A stretch of 64,000 nucleotides of DNA from Hypomesus transpacificus (lineage: Eukaryota; Chordata; Actinopteri; Osmeriformes; Osmeridae): the NCBI RefSeq assembly GCF_021917145.1, contig NC_061077.1, forward strand, positions 10,811,251 through 10,875,250. The letters run 5' to 3'. This document shows, in pieces, positions 11,408 to 43,987 of the stretch. The first letter of the stretch is position 1; each line of letters starts with the position of its first letter. Below the pieces are notes generated by a model, which worked only from the letters and a program-made list of their open reading frames with translations, had not been told where the DNA came from and made no database searches. The translations under genes and the position numbers were made by a program.

Positions 11408-14400
11408 CTACATGTATTTCTTTTTTAAAAACCAATAGGCAAAGTACCCCATCCCGCCCAACGAGCCCATTAGGAAAGAGGCCCCGAAGAAAGATGGAGG
11501 CTTCTTTTTTACCATCCGGAATGCGTTGGGTAGAACTGCCGACAACAGAGTAGTGTGGATGTCGCCTAACACCTTGCGGAAAGCGTAGCGTTTTTGCACA
11601 CGCACAAAAAAAGACTGCAGGTTGGGTCGGCTGCCGTCCTCCCAGTATTTCTTAGAAAGTCCCAGGAACTTAAGCCTGTGCAATGTGGCTCCGAGGCAGA
11701 TGTCTGCAAGTGTAAATTCAGGTCCACAAAGCCATAACTCACACTTTTGACCTGCAGAGGGTGGAAGAGAGCAGCAGTTTTAAACACAAAACGTAAACAA
11801 AACACATTAAATACAAATGTGACAAAAGCAGACTTTTTATGCACTGACCTTCATACTCCAGTTTCCCCTTTTCTAGTTCAGCTTCTACCTGATCCAGAAC
11901 CATAGCGAGCTCCCCTAGAATCTTCTTCAGATTGTTCACATTATCATGGTCCAATATTTTTGCCTGTGAACACAAAACAATCTTGCTGCATATGTCACTA
12001 CAAAACACATTTCCATATATGGCTTCAACTCCTTCATCAAACATGTATGTTAACTGAATCTGTAGTGTTGATTGATCAGTATTCCAGAGACTAGCCAATC
12101 CATGCCTTTAAAGGGTGAGGGTTGCTTTAACAAGGTAGGCTCTTGGAAGAGGCAGTTATTCACATTCAGACATTACGGGCCTTCACAAGCCTATCTTGAA
12201 CCTTGACAAGCAATTGAGTAAAATGTCTAATATCCATAGCACATAATTATGAAACATTGACAATAAAGACATGTTTGAGTTGAAGTGCTGAGTCATAAAT
12301 TACACTGCTGAGTCATAAATTACTGAGTCATAAATTACACTACCAATATTCTGTCATGTTTGTGGAATACTGTTAGCTATGTGTGGAATTCTTTATTCTT
12401 TAACTGTGCTCTATTGTCCACTCACTATTATGTATCACATCTAGCTCAAGTGAGGCCAAGCTTATTTAATCCAATCATAACATGCATAACTGCTCATGGC
12501 TTTATCTCACTGAATGCACACAACTCTCTTTTTCTGTCCCAGTGATGTTAGGGAGGCATGCTGTATAAAGGTGGGACATGTCCTTTATCACAGTACTGCA
12601 CTCGGGTTACCCTCTCCACAATGATACCTATGATAAATAGAAGGAGAATTAAAGTGTATCTGTTTAAGAGTGATCAGGGACAGGTTTCACCAACTTTTCT
12701 TCTTAAATATGGTTTCACTATAGGTTCAGTCAAGAAACTCAGTCATCTTTGGCGATAATGGTACTGCTTCACAACAACTTTTTACCAGAGAAAGTGTGCC
12801 CAATACAAGTGTGGGGGTTGGGTGGTGGAGGCAAGATTATGAGCATTTGTAACACACTTACTGAGTGGCAATGTCAGAGGAGTATGCAAGTGCCTCTTAA
12901 ATAGACCTTAAGCTGGTGAGGGTGACTGAATGTGACCAACATGACAGGGGGGTTGGCAAATGGAAACTGATGCAAAGCTCCCCTCAGAGTGTGAACCTGC
13001 TTTGCCTACTTTCCCCTGACTTTCTCACCATGAGTTTCTTCTGCTTGGAAAGGTACGGCTCTGTCAACTGAGCTTCCTCGTGGTCCAGCTTCATCAACTC
13101 AGAGGCGGCATTGGCCAAGTGTCCTGAAGACAGAGAGACAGAGAGACAGACGGACAGAAAGACAGACAGACAAACAGACAGGTTGTTAGTGTATTCTTCA
13201 ATAGGGCTCACACCCGTATACTTTGAGGCTAGGCTAGGATCTAGTATACAGTAGTACTTTCACACACCATGGATGTCAGATAGATCTTGCTTCTCTCAGT
13301 CTCAAACCTCCCTATCACCAGCAATGGTGACAAAGCCACAACCATACAGAGGATATCCAGCGTGACCGCTAATGCAACAGTAAAGTGGCCAGAGGAATTG
13401 AGAACACAAATGTCTTTAATTAAACATAAACATCATTAGTGAACCCCTCACAAAGCCATCCGTTTGATATAACACCTCACCCAACGGCAGGAGTTCCCTG
13501 GCTAATTTATTTCCCTGCAATGATTGGGCTGGAGCAGCCCTTGTCCTTGATTTACAGGACAAGTTCATTACGTAATAAAGGAGCCAGCCAGTTCAGACTC
13601 AGTGGTCATAACGTCCACTGCTGAAGTGGGGGAATTCACAGCCTAGCACTGCAATTTCTGTGATTTACATTTTCAACAGGGAGGTCAGTTTAGCCAGTTT
13701 GAGAGTGATGAGAGGCCGCAGGGCAGACAGCTGACATGAGCTTTACACGAGGTGGTTCCATGGATGTCATTTCTGTGGGGGGGAAAAAAGGACATAGAAG
13801 AACAGTAAGTTCTGGCTTCACTTACTACGTATTTCAGCTGTGGCGTACTTTGGGATCATGGAGTCGGTGGTGAGCTCTGGGTGGAGGATGCAGCCGTGGG
13901 TGTAGGCGTCCATGGGCAGGCCGTCTAGCAGCTCCCGGTACTGCTGCACACGCTCATGGAGGGCTGAGCCCGTGTCTGGAATCAGCTGGGCCACAGCTTC
14001 TAGAGACGCACACACACACAACAGATGATTCTGTTATACAGATTGTATACACATGTTATTATTGTTATTTAAACATGACAAGCCTTCGATTTAGCCTAAT
14101 AATCTGGCATCCATCAACTCAAAAGATTGAGCGATCAGAGAGGTATGTCTTGATTTTATGACAAACAGGAAGCAGGTTGTCGGAGAAATTTTGAATGTAA
14201 CATTATATTCTGAAAATTCTGGTGCTTAGCATTCCTTGTCAGTAGAGAACACTCTCCCCACATGGCCTATAGATGACACTAGTCTTACGTGAACAAACTG
14301 ACCTAGGTTGACCCTTATCATACTAGAGGTGCAATAAATGTGTTTAACCTTATCTGTGTTGAGTGAATATATGGTCAAGCCTAGGGTCAGAGAACCCCGT

Positions 14401-17400
14401 AAGTTTCCACGTGCACGCGCACTCTACCCCTGGGATCGATAATATTGACAGCTGATATTCAGGGGAGGGGACTTCTCACTAATATTTTTAAATGGTCTTA
14501 CCGGCAAGCATTAAACTATTGTACTTTCTTTGAATCCGACGACTCTGTGCATTACTTGATAAAGAAATGATCGTAACACAGGTACAGAGGCATAGAGACT
14601 GCAGGGTGTGAAGGAGGCCAACGGAGACGCCAGAGGAGAGATAGTTGGGTGTGGGGATGTTTCAGTCCTGCCAGTTTCTCAGATGTGCTGAGGGTGGAGA
14701 TGCACCTGGCACTGTTACCAGGAGCTGACTAATCAGTCCCACCTCCGGCCCAGTGGGAGGACCTGGGCTGGCCCTAGACCTGGAGGAGCTTTGCTGCAGG
14801 GGCATGCATATCAAATCTGTTTGTCGAGTCAGTCCCCTATCCCCATGCACCACTACAACACAAAACACACACACCTCCCACACACAGAATAGTAAGGTCC
14901 TGCTATGCTGACGAAGAGCATAACATGATATCATGCGTATCATGTGTGGTGGAATGTATGTATGGGGAGTGTCGACCACCCTAACAGCCATCACAAAGCC
15001 AGCTAATACAGCTGAGCCTTCACTAGAACAGTCCACTGGCTGCATTTCAGTATGTCTGATGTTCAAGTCATGCTAGGAATTTTGAATTAAGTACCCTCCT
15101 CCATAATCAGCCTTGCAGAAAAATGTTGAAACAACCAATGTCCACTGCTACAAGATACAGTCATGATTTAACTTAGCAGGTTTGTGGAACAGAGTTGTGG
15201 AGAGTCGTGTTAAAGAGACAGCAGGCAAACTAGGATGAAAAAAGAAGAGGGGTTCGGAATGTTCCAGGCTGTTACTTAGGTTTGCTTTGGGGAGATACAC
15301 ACATAGACACACACGCGAATACACACACATTGCCAACACAAGACACACAGACATACAGCACATAACACAGTTTGAGTCATAGACACAAACAACTTACACA
15401 GACTGAAGGTCAATAAATCTAGCTCATGCCACAGGAGAGAGCCCCTAATGCTTAACACAGGAGCGAGCCCCTAATGCTTAACAGGAGCGAGGCGTACAAC
15501 TGACATGACAGCCATTGCAAAGGAGCACAATTTCAAAGAAATATCAGGAACATTCTCTCTAAGAATACAGGACTTGGATGTTTTTCCCAACAGCAAACGG
15601 AATCACCAGGTTAAGTGTTGGATTCCCTCTTCTGCTACTTACCAGAGGCCGTATCAGGTCAACGCTGTCAGGGTTCATTAGAAATTAAACACAGAGCAAA
15701 GCCATATGGGTACATACTGCGGCTGACTGACACGACATTCGACCAGTGAAGTGAGTGAGGGCCAAGGCTATTGTGCACCAAGAACTGTATGGAGTTTTAA
15801 TGCTTCAAAGGACATGAAAGAGAGCTACAATGAAGCATGTCTATTTCACAAGTCAGTGATACAGTATTGACTCTCCTTATTCCTTTACGAAATATTGCAT
15901 GTTCCCTCAAACTAAATAAAAATATATCCTTTCACAATGGAAATGTGACATGTTTTCAATTGCTCTATTTAGCTTGAGATGAATTTGGCTGGGACTGGGA
16001 AACATCAACGCCATGTCAATGTTCTGCCTCAGATGGGGGTGGGTATTTTGAGCAGCCATTGGACCATATCCACGTTCACTTAAATCAGCGGTTGGTCAGA
16101 ACATCCAGCATTAAAGTCACGGATCATTGGGCATTAATGTGTCTTTAGACTAGGAAGGAGTCCTTCATCTATTGGCACTCCTCAATATCCCTGAGGCCCT
16201 TCCTGGATCTATCCTCCCCGGACAATAACGACCTCACCACTGCTGCTGCTGCAAGTGATCCCAGAGGACACCCGATACACACACAAGAAAACCTGATCCA
16301 TATAATTCAGTCTGCGTTCATATACATGATGTCAATATATTACCCGTCTCTTAACCAGCCTATCAACATGGTGAACTGTCATCCTGACATACCATTGGGA
16401 AAATGAACAAGCGAGAAATGATTGAAAAGGCCTCCTCAGCCACCTGTGCGGCAGCGAGCTCTACAGTGTCTGAAGCGGGGCAGTACCTCCTACAAAGTTG
16501 GTCTCCAGATACTCGATGATCTGGTTGTAGTCGCTGACGATGGTGTCTCCGTGGATGAAGACGGGCACCTCCTCCCCCAGGTTGAGCCTCATGAACCAGG
16601 GCTCCTTGTGCTCGGTAAGGGGCAGGCTCACGTCCCTCTCGTCACACAGCAGGCCCTTCTCGTTGATGACCAGCCGCACCTGGACACACACACAAACACA
16701 CATGAACAAACTGTGAGACGACACACGTGGCAAAGAGGATCATGGAGAGGAGGCCAAGAAGCAAGGACACTGAAACTGTGACGACCTCCAACAACACATC
16801 CACCGCAGAATGACCCGAAATATCGTTGTGATGTTAAACTTCACGAGGAGCACAAACGTTAGTGAACATGCTAAACAGACAGGAAGGAGCTAAAAGGAAT
16901 TGGTTATGCAATTATCATACTCATCAGTGAATAATTATGGGGTCACATCTTCCTGGAGCAGAGTTGATCAAATCAGACCAAAGTGAAAGATAATACTTTT
17001 TGGTTTATCTTCCAGCAGCAAGTGTTTATACTAGTGCTATTGTCCACATAATCACTAACTACCTGGACCAGCCTCTAAGCCTAGCATCACAGACAGTGTT
17101 GGATGTAAATCTAACACTGGGCAGAGTAGCAGAGAGAGAGGGTATGCATATCTAACCTGCAGCCCTGGGAAGTACAGTCGTGGATTGATCTTGGAGTGGC
17201 ATCCAATCACATTGTCATTTGAGAGAATCTAACTCTGTCCATATCATATTCTCTTGTGTGAATCATTTCATTACTCATGTCAGGCTTTAGCACAGATTTA
17301 CAGAAACTACCTCAACAACACTCTTCATAGGTCTGATGGCTTCACAGAAATGAAGCAGAAACGAAGCTGTCTAATGACAGATGCCTTTTCTCGCTCAGAA

Positions 17401-19376
17401 ATCAACTCAATCTTCCTCTAACACTGATGTCATTGTATCATCTGCTGTGCCTGTGACAGTAATAGACAGTATTGTTATTTAATAAGGCTGGAAAACAGAG
17501 ATGTTTTTTTCAAATGTAGTTATGACTAATATTGAGCTCTGCACTGTAATATCTTTGCTGAAAACACAATATTTGACACTCGCATGAAACCAAACAAAAT
17601 TAGTGACAAAAAAGGTCATTATGACTTGATAGCAGGAGCAGGTATTGGTTCTTTAAACAAACACAAGGTGACTATAACAGCTAATAGAAAAACACATATT
17701 TCAGACAGAGACGCCTTTTGCATGATAGAGATCCTGAATTTGAACAAAATCTAGAAATCTTATTCAAGCAATCCTGCAGAGTGAAAACACACCTGCTTAA
17801 TGGATCAAGCATTAGGTATTACATTCTACACTGCACCCTGAGTACATACCTCTGATCAATCTGATCAGGATCATACCTTAGGCCCTGTAACTGACTATCC
17901 TGAATACATCTACAGTAACATGCTGTGAGACAAATACTAATCAGCTGTAAATAATGTCCTTATAACGTCTTTGACAACAAAGGAACAGAACCGTGCAGGT
18001 GAATAAAGTAAACTGCTGGGAATCCTGTGTTGATGTGGACCTTTTGACAGGCCGGGTGCTGGCGTCTCTGCTGAGTGACAACAACAGCAATCAGCAGCCC
18101 AAGAAGAGTGGCTCCCTGCCAGAGCAGCTCCTGGGTGACAGACAGGCTCACTCCCCTAGATCTTTACCTCCTGGGAGTGGAGGAGGGCTCAGCAACATTT
18201 GCTAAGACACCAGTGTACTGACCCAGGTGTACAGACCCACACAATGGATCACCTGTATATTATTTGACATTAAATGATAAGCGTTCCACTGTTATTTCAT
18301 GCTCAACACAAAGTCCCTAGGGGTGTTACCCTTTGTACATGAAACTACAACTTGATATTCCCCACCTTTTGTTTGAAGTACTCTATATATGGAAGAAGGT
18401 AGAGCAGAAATAAGGACATTAAACAAGGTCATTCATATTTACCTATGTACAATAACAGATGAAGCTTTCTAGAAGCTTAGTTGCTATTTAAACGCTTCAA
18501 CCATAGAAGACAAGAGGCAAGTCATGGAGCCCTGTTGATCATATTTTGGACACATTTGATGCAAGATCCTCAACTGTGTGTATTACACTCTTTGTCTTTT
18601 ACTAAAGGATTTTTAATCAATGTGTGGAAAGACATTGCTGTGCCTGTAGCAATCTACTCTAGAATGCAAAAGTATCCTGTATAGATTCATCTGGGGTAAA
18701 AAAAAAATCCGGAATTTAAAAGGATCAAGGTTGTGAAACGGCGTGGTATCGAAATGAAGCACGAAGGAATCGTACGTTCGGTTGATTTTTCTTCTTTACA
18801 GATATACATCGTTTCAATCAATTATTTAAAGTGTCATGTGTCTGACTTGGACCACATCAAGGTGGACTTTACCGCGAGGGAAAAACGGGACCAGAAAAAA
18901 TCTGCAGCGAAATCTTCTTCAGGCTAAATCATCTATAGGAATAAGACATAGATCTCAAAACAACATATGTCTCTTGTAAACCAGTGTCGAGGGAATGTTC
19001 CCCACATGCTGCAGTGGTTTCATAATGTCTTGGATTAAACATACCTTAACAAGCTTACAATTTGATATGGAATTCATATGATGAACAATATAATGTTGAA
19101 TCATTCTACGATCATAGCAACCAAATATGTCCATAGTATGACATCTCATAGACAGGGAACACCTCCATTTCATGCATAGCCTATGAGTCTTACCTTTTGA
19201 GAGCTGAATGACTGCGTCCAATGGTACAGAACGAGCCTGTCTTTAGAAAAATTGGGTTTGGATTCTGCTACTGGTTCTTCGTTTTCCTCCCCGTCAGTGA
19301 TTTTGTCGTCTTCGTCCATAGCTGATATGGGCCACCAACTACAGTTGGTTGGGGTAACATTGTTGGAAGACGCCAT
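11408..19376 (-). CDS. gdap1l1: Ganglioside-induced differentiation-associated protein 1-like 1
   Basis: Six exons on the minus strand: 19194-19376, 16487-16679, 13829-13999, 13029-13123, 11849-11963 and 11408-11751. All splice sites are GT/AG and phases agree, giving 366 residues (human 367). The start is the ATG at 19374-19376. Residues about 45-130 form the thioredoxin-like GST N domain (LYHWTQSFSSQKVRL, then EVPVFIHGD). The GST C-like domain with the family's extra helical loop follows, and the tail ends in a hydrophobic anchor (GASFLMGSLGGMGYFAYW) before KKKY. GDAP1 is a mitochondrial outer-membrane protein; this paralogue is neuronal and less well understood. Exon 1 reads NCSWWPISAMDEDDKITDGE, an acidic N-terminus like the L1 paralogue. 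Three successive acceptors carry TG-rich simple repeats. jph2 lies head-to-head upstream. Confidence 0.95.
12289..12330. repeat. Three tandem copies of a CTGAGTCATAAATTA unit (AP-1-like)
   Basis: The heptamer TGAGTCA occurs at 12289, 12309 and 12324 inside a short tandem repeat in gdap1l1 intron 4. TGAGTCA is the consensus AP-1/TRE site. The repetition is visible; regulatory use is inference. Confidence 0.7.
13124..13182. repeat. GACA/GAGACA microsatellite at the gdap1l1 exon 4 acceptor
   Basis: On the coding (minus) strand this reads as TGTC/TCTG repeats and directly forms the polypyrimidine tract before the CAG acceptor of exon 4. Confidence 0.8.
15431..15491. repeat. 26-bp tandem repeat, about 2.3 copies
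   Basis: Units at 15431-15456 and 15457-15482 differ at one position and are followed by a partial third copy. It lies in gdap1l1 intron 2, with no coding content. Confidence 0.75.
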
Positions 19377-31220
<11,844 letters not shown>

Positions 31221-34200
31221 GACATTGGCAACCCAGGTAATGGTTGTTATTTCACTTCATCTACATAGGGTATCCATAGGGTAACCATAAGATACATATT
31301 GCCAACAGTCTGGTGTTCATTTGAAATATAGTATCACAATACGATACTGTATGGCAATATATCCTTAATGTCCTTTATCTCTATATGTGTCCATCAATTT
31401 GAATCATTTGTATTCATACTTGTTTTGTCTCCCGGGTGGGTCCTCAGGTTACCGTCCTGCATTTGAGAGGGGTGGCCCGTATTTTCAGCCAGGACCAGAG
31501 AGATCAGAGCCTACCAAGACACCCCAGCCTTATATGGCCCCGCTTGGCCGCTTCCAGCTCTACTGCAGGTTCTGTTGATGTATCCGTGTGAGATTTTTTG
31601 AAGCAAATGCTTTTACACAGGGTGGGCAGATCTGTTCGCCGGATTGAAGGACAACCCATCTGCAGTCATTCTGTCATCTGAATTTCACAACTGGTGTCTG
31701 TGGATATTGGGGAGCCATATTGTTCTTCATCAGTGAGGACCCTATACTGGAGACAGTGTAGCTCGCTCTGCACCTAGGGCCTCTGAAGGATGAGTCACAG
31801 TCTGGGTCATTGTTTTGCAAAGGCCTGGAAAGTGTTACTGGCCAAACCTGATATGGCCTCACAACTAGTTAGCAGATGGACTGTTAATACTGTAGTACAC
31901 ATGTGACTGTTAGCTTGTCAGTAGAAGAGTACAATCTTGGGATATCTCAACCTAGACTTCTCCCTTTTGCCTTGAAATTAAGTAGTGTATATGAAGATGG
32001 TGGTGACGATGATGATGATGAGAATGGTTTGGGAGTAACAGACATTTCTATTGCTGGAGATCATGGTACAAAGCTAGCCTGTTTTCTTTTTGCAATGTCA
32101 ATTTTCTTGTATGAAGTAGATTTATTTTAATTTCTTGAGGGCTTTTAGTAAGATAGGAATGTGCCTCGGCATTGGTGATGATGTGTCACACTAACCGTCA
32201 CTACAGTGGAATGCACTGGTACTGTCCATCTTCAGGATCTCCTCATTCACTCTTCTTCACAAAACATAGGTGTCACACTGGAGGATGTTTGTGTTCATGG
32301 TTATATCAAATGTTTTGAGCAGGATGTTTAAAAGAAACGTAAGTGCAAGTCAGTTTGTTGGTGGGATCTTTTCGAAACCATCATATTTTGATTTGTTAAC
32401 TATATTATGTAGACTTGGAGTGTCCCTCCATTTAGTCTCTGTTGTGTTTCTGTTGTGTATGAACAACATTTTAATCTACTGCTGTCTGTTTGTGAGCACA
32501 TAAGGAAAACACCTGATTGAGTGAATCAGATTGACAAAGAGATCTGTATGTTTTGCCTTGGAAGCGGATGATTGAAATGAGAACTTCAATACTTCAGTTA
32601 AAGGACATGGATTGGGAGTGGATGTACATTGTTGATTTCAGAGATGGTGCTGAATATATGGGATTATAGACAGTATATATGACTATGCAAAGATTGTTAG
32701 GATAATGGATTAGTTTGAGAGCATTTTTGCTGTTTATGGTCTGTGAGATTCTCAATAGCATGGATACTATTGGATAAAAAATAGGTTATGCTTCAATAAA
32801 CCAAATAATCATTTTTTTTCTCAACTTTTGTATGCATGTGATCACTTTGTGTGTTTTTTTGTACATTTTTGAAGTACACAGCTTTTCAAACCAATCAAAA
32901 TGCTCTGTTATAATATTATTTGTGAAAAACAATATCCAACTACACATACTTTATTTATTATCCTATAAAGTCAATTACCTCAAGTTTGCGTGATGGGGGA
33001 AAATGTAGTTTGATATAGTGGAACTCCAGGTCTTACACACATATCGAGAGCACTCAGAATGTGCTTTTCTAAAACATGATTAGTATGTTTATTGTTCCTA
33101 CATCCAAATTATTGTTTTCCGTTCTGCATAATAGGCTAATGAAGAATTCATGAACTCAATCTCTGTTGATGAGATAGTAAAGACAGAATGAAGGCCCTGC
33201 TCACCCCACTGGTGATGTATTTTAATGCAGACACAGCCTCATGTAAAGAAGCTTTCCCACACAATAACAACGTGTTTTCCCGAAAATGTAAAGTTAATCA
33301 TTTTTGTTGAATAATACAATATCCAACATAGTTCCTGGTTGTTATGTACTATGAAGTAGTCATAACATGTTAGTTTCACTCCAAGTTACAGGCCATTTTG
33401 TTTTGTCACTGGAGCCCATGAATTTTGGATGTCATTTCATGTGTAGGTTTAAATGACTAAATGTAAAACAATAAATCAATTTTACAACTCTGGTATGTGA
33501 TTTGGCATTTTTTCATATACAAAACCATTTTGTAGTGTTATTACTGGAAGTATTTTTACTTTAGCTATTCCATTTAATTAGGTTAATTAGGACGTATTCT
33601 AGATTTATTTTAATCTGCCATATCTTTTGGTCTAGACCAGTAACAAATGAACAATAACAGTATTTTTAAATCCCACCTGTCTGCCAGCTTGACAGATCTC
33701 CCCCATGACAGGCTATGAATACCAGGCCCTATTTTAGACTTGGGTTGTCAGACGGGCAACTGTCAAGCCGTCCACATTACAGCACTTTGTGTAAAGCTCA
33801 TAGATTCAGAGTGAAAGAAAAGCACAAAAGGCAAATACACGGTGAAAAAATGGTGGTGTCATCACTATTACCACCTCACCTGGAATGCCAAACCACTCAA
33901 TCAGATTGTGTGGAAAGAATGTCTCTAGTCTGAAACTCAGGAACTTGCAGAAGTCTCTGGTGTGGTACAGGTGCCCTCTGTGTGGTCAGTTTGTGCTTTA
34001 TTGAAACTACTGCAGGTAGGTATTCATCAATGAGTAGCCTGCAGGTTGTGATCTTGACAAGCTACTACTCATTTCATGAGTTACTGTGTTAACCTCTGAA
34101 TCCAGGATAAAAGATCTAAAAAAGATTCAAGTGTTACAGAATACTGCCCTCTAGCCAAAAAACATGTCTCCACCAGTACGGAAACTCCTTCAGGACAAAA

Positions 34201-34470
34201 AGCACAACACCCAGAAGGGCCATGAGCCAATGTGCTAGTGCAAACATTAGAGGGCCTCCTACTACACTATATTACTAACTGCAAACACACTTCAGTTAGG
34301 TTAAGTATAGTGTCACAAAGTACAGAAAAATCCAGACTTAGTTCATTTAACTTGATTGGATTTAATTATATATTGCTGATTCTTCTTTTTGTAATTTATA
34401 CATTAGAGCAAATATAGATGGAAATAGTCAATACTTTGGACAGTTATGGAGATGAACACCCAATGTATTA
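31221..34470. other. jph2 3' UTR and intergenic region before the tubulin cluster
   Basis: Begins with the jph2 3' UTR, probably spliced (31237-31447). AATAAA at 32795 is a likely polyadenylation signal. The remainder to the 3' end of tubulin gene A is AT-rich with no recognised exon. The change from 20q13-like to 12q13-like gene content falls here. Confidence 0.55.
32795..32800 (+). promoter_or_regulatory. Candidate jph2 polyadenylation signal (AATAAA)
   Basis: Canonical hexamer about 1.57 kb after the stop codon in an AT-rich context followed by a T-rich stretch. Confidence 0.4.
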
Positions 34471-37097
<2,627 letters not shown>

Positions 37098-37225
37098 TGT
37101 AAGTTGAGTCTTTGAGATGTGAAGAACAAAAACATGAAGAGTATGACCAAGCCGACTCTCACAGACAGACGTTTATGTGTCACTTTGCAAGAACTTACAG
37201 CAACAACTGTTGTTGGGTGGGTCAA

Positions 37226-37231
37226 TTTATA
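37226..37231 (-). promoter_or_regulatory. TATA box of tubulin gene A
   Basis: TATAAA on the minus strand about 130 bases upstream of the start codon, a reasonable distance for a short 5' UTR. Confidence 0.55.
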
Positions 37232-37640
37232 TCTCTGGGATCCGGTGGGGATGTGGAGCTGGAAAATCTGATAGGCTATGAAATGGTATGTCCCACATCC
37301 TATTGGCTAACACAACAGTCAGTGTAACTAGTTCTTCCATTTGATTCGTTGAACAAAAACCTCATGCCGCATGCCAGATGACTGTACATCTCTTTAAAAA
37401 CCTTTTGAATAACTGATCCCAAACAATATAATTTAAGGAATCGAGTTTTTTATTAATACACCTCAAATAATACAAACTTTTCTTCACAATTAATGAAAAA
37501 TACAGATAGTGCCTGAAACAAAATGTAAGCAAACAAAAATGAGGTTGTGTAAAGAAGTACTTATACTTTTAGGATTTTGTGCTTGTAAGATACCTTAGGT
37601 AGACCTAAGATAAGAGCCAGGGGCATCCTAGCTGAAACAC

Positions 37641-40554
<2,914 letters not shown>

Positions 40555-40721
40555 GATGGCTCCTTATTGAGATTATGATACAAATCGGGAGAATTCAACG
40601 AAGTGTCTGCGGTTGAGGTGTGCGTAGTCTGAAAATAATCCAGTGACGCTGTCGGAATACACCACCTTTCACAGGGGGTTGCCTGCAACGAGCTGCGCAG
40701 AAAACCAAACAAACGTTTATC

Positions 40722-40729
40722 TTTTTATA
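40722..40729 (-). promoter_or_regulatory. Candidate TATA box of tubulin gene B
   Basis: TATAAAAA on the minus strand about 170 bases upstream of the ATG. Confidence 0.4.
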
Positions 40730-41570
40730 AGTAAAATATATGAATATGTGTGTTCAGACTTAACACAGCATCCACCATTAGGCAGGCTACAGTTATTAAA
40801 TCCCCCCCGGAAGATGGACCACTTTGATTAAGATTCATTAAAATGAATGTTACACACAGTCAGTGTAGACTAAACTATTGATAGCCTATTACGTGCCAAA
40901 ATCCGTGAACATTGCAACCATGGCTTTATTGGGGATGCATGTTTTAAACGAATTAGATTATATTTGGGATCCAGAAACGACGACTGATGTGACCATACTG
41001 CCCTGTAAACATTTAGAGCTGTATTTACAATGATTTATTGAGGGGAAGCTATTGTTGGTTCACGTGCAGATTCTTTTTTATGTCAAAACATCCATGGTGG
41101 AATATGTTTTTTTTTTTTTCACTGATGCCACAAGGCTGTGATTTACGAATTGGACAAATACGCTGCTATAAAACACTGTCCCTTTCCTTGCTATCCAACC
41201 TCAAATGTACAGACTGCTCTGCAGAAATCATTACTCCTTCATGGTAAAAAGATAAATGAAGAGGACCTGAGGACATTAATATGATCATTCTACAATCAAA
41301 TTAAATGGTTAAATAATCCACTTCATTCATCAAAGCAAGAAGAATATTCAAACATTTTAAGCACCATAGCCAACTATATTTTCTTTTAATTGCATTTTTG
41401 CATAAAATAAAATCTCTATACAGAAGACAATTTCACACACATATTTATTACACAGGAACTTTGTTTTATTTTTCTCGACAGTAGTTGTTTGGGTAGAATC
41501 AAATAGTTCTTGGTGGAATGTTTTCTGATATTTTTCTCCTTCTTGATGTAGTATCACCTAGAGTGGCTTT

Positions 41571-43863
<2,293 letters not shown>

Positions 43864-43979
43864 TTTCAATGAGTTAACTGCACTCGACCTTTGTAGATGC
43901 TCCTGGAAAGAGCGTCTTACAATTCGACTGCAATGAGGTCGATGTAAGAGGAAATACTCCTCATGGGTTAGTATCGCTC

Positions 43980-43987
43980 TATATATA
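43980..43987 (-). promoter_or_regulatory. TATA box of tubulin gene C
   Basis: TATATATA about 117 bases upstream of the start codon; the sequence is palindromic, and orientation is assigned from gene C. Confidence 0.55.

Noticed and set aside
17960-18205. Small frame in gdap1l1 intron 1 with a membrane-helix-like stretch (ATLLGLLIAVVVTQQRR) on the minus strand
   Set aside because: It opens at a GTG codon, has no ATG in good context and no known relative that I recognise. A hydrophobic stretch alone is weak evidence.
31903-32130. 75-codon frame with an acidic run in the jph2 3' UTR
   Set aside because: The acidic run comes from a GAT repeat, and the frame lies within the likely 3' UTR.
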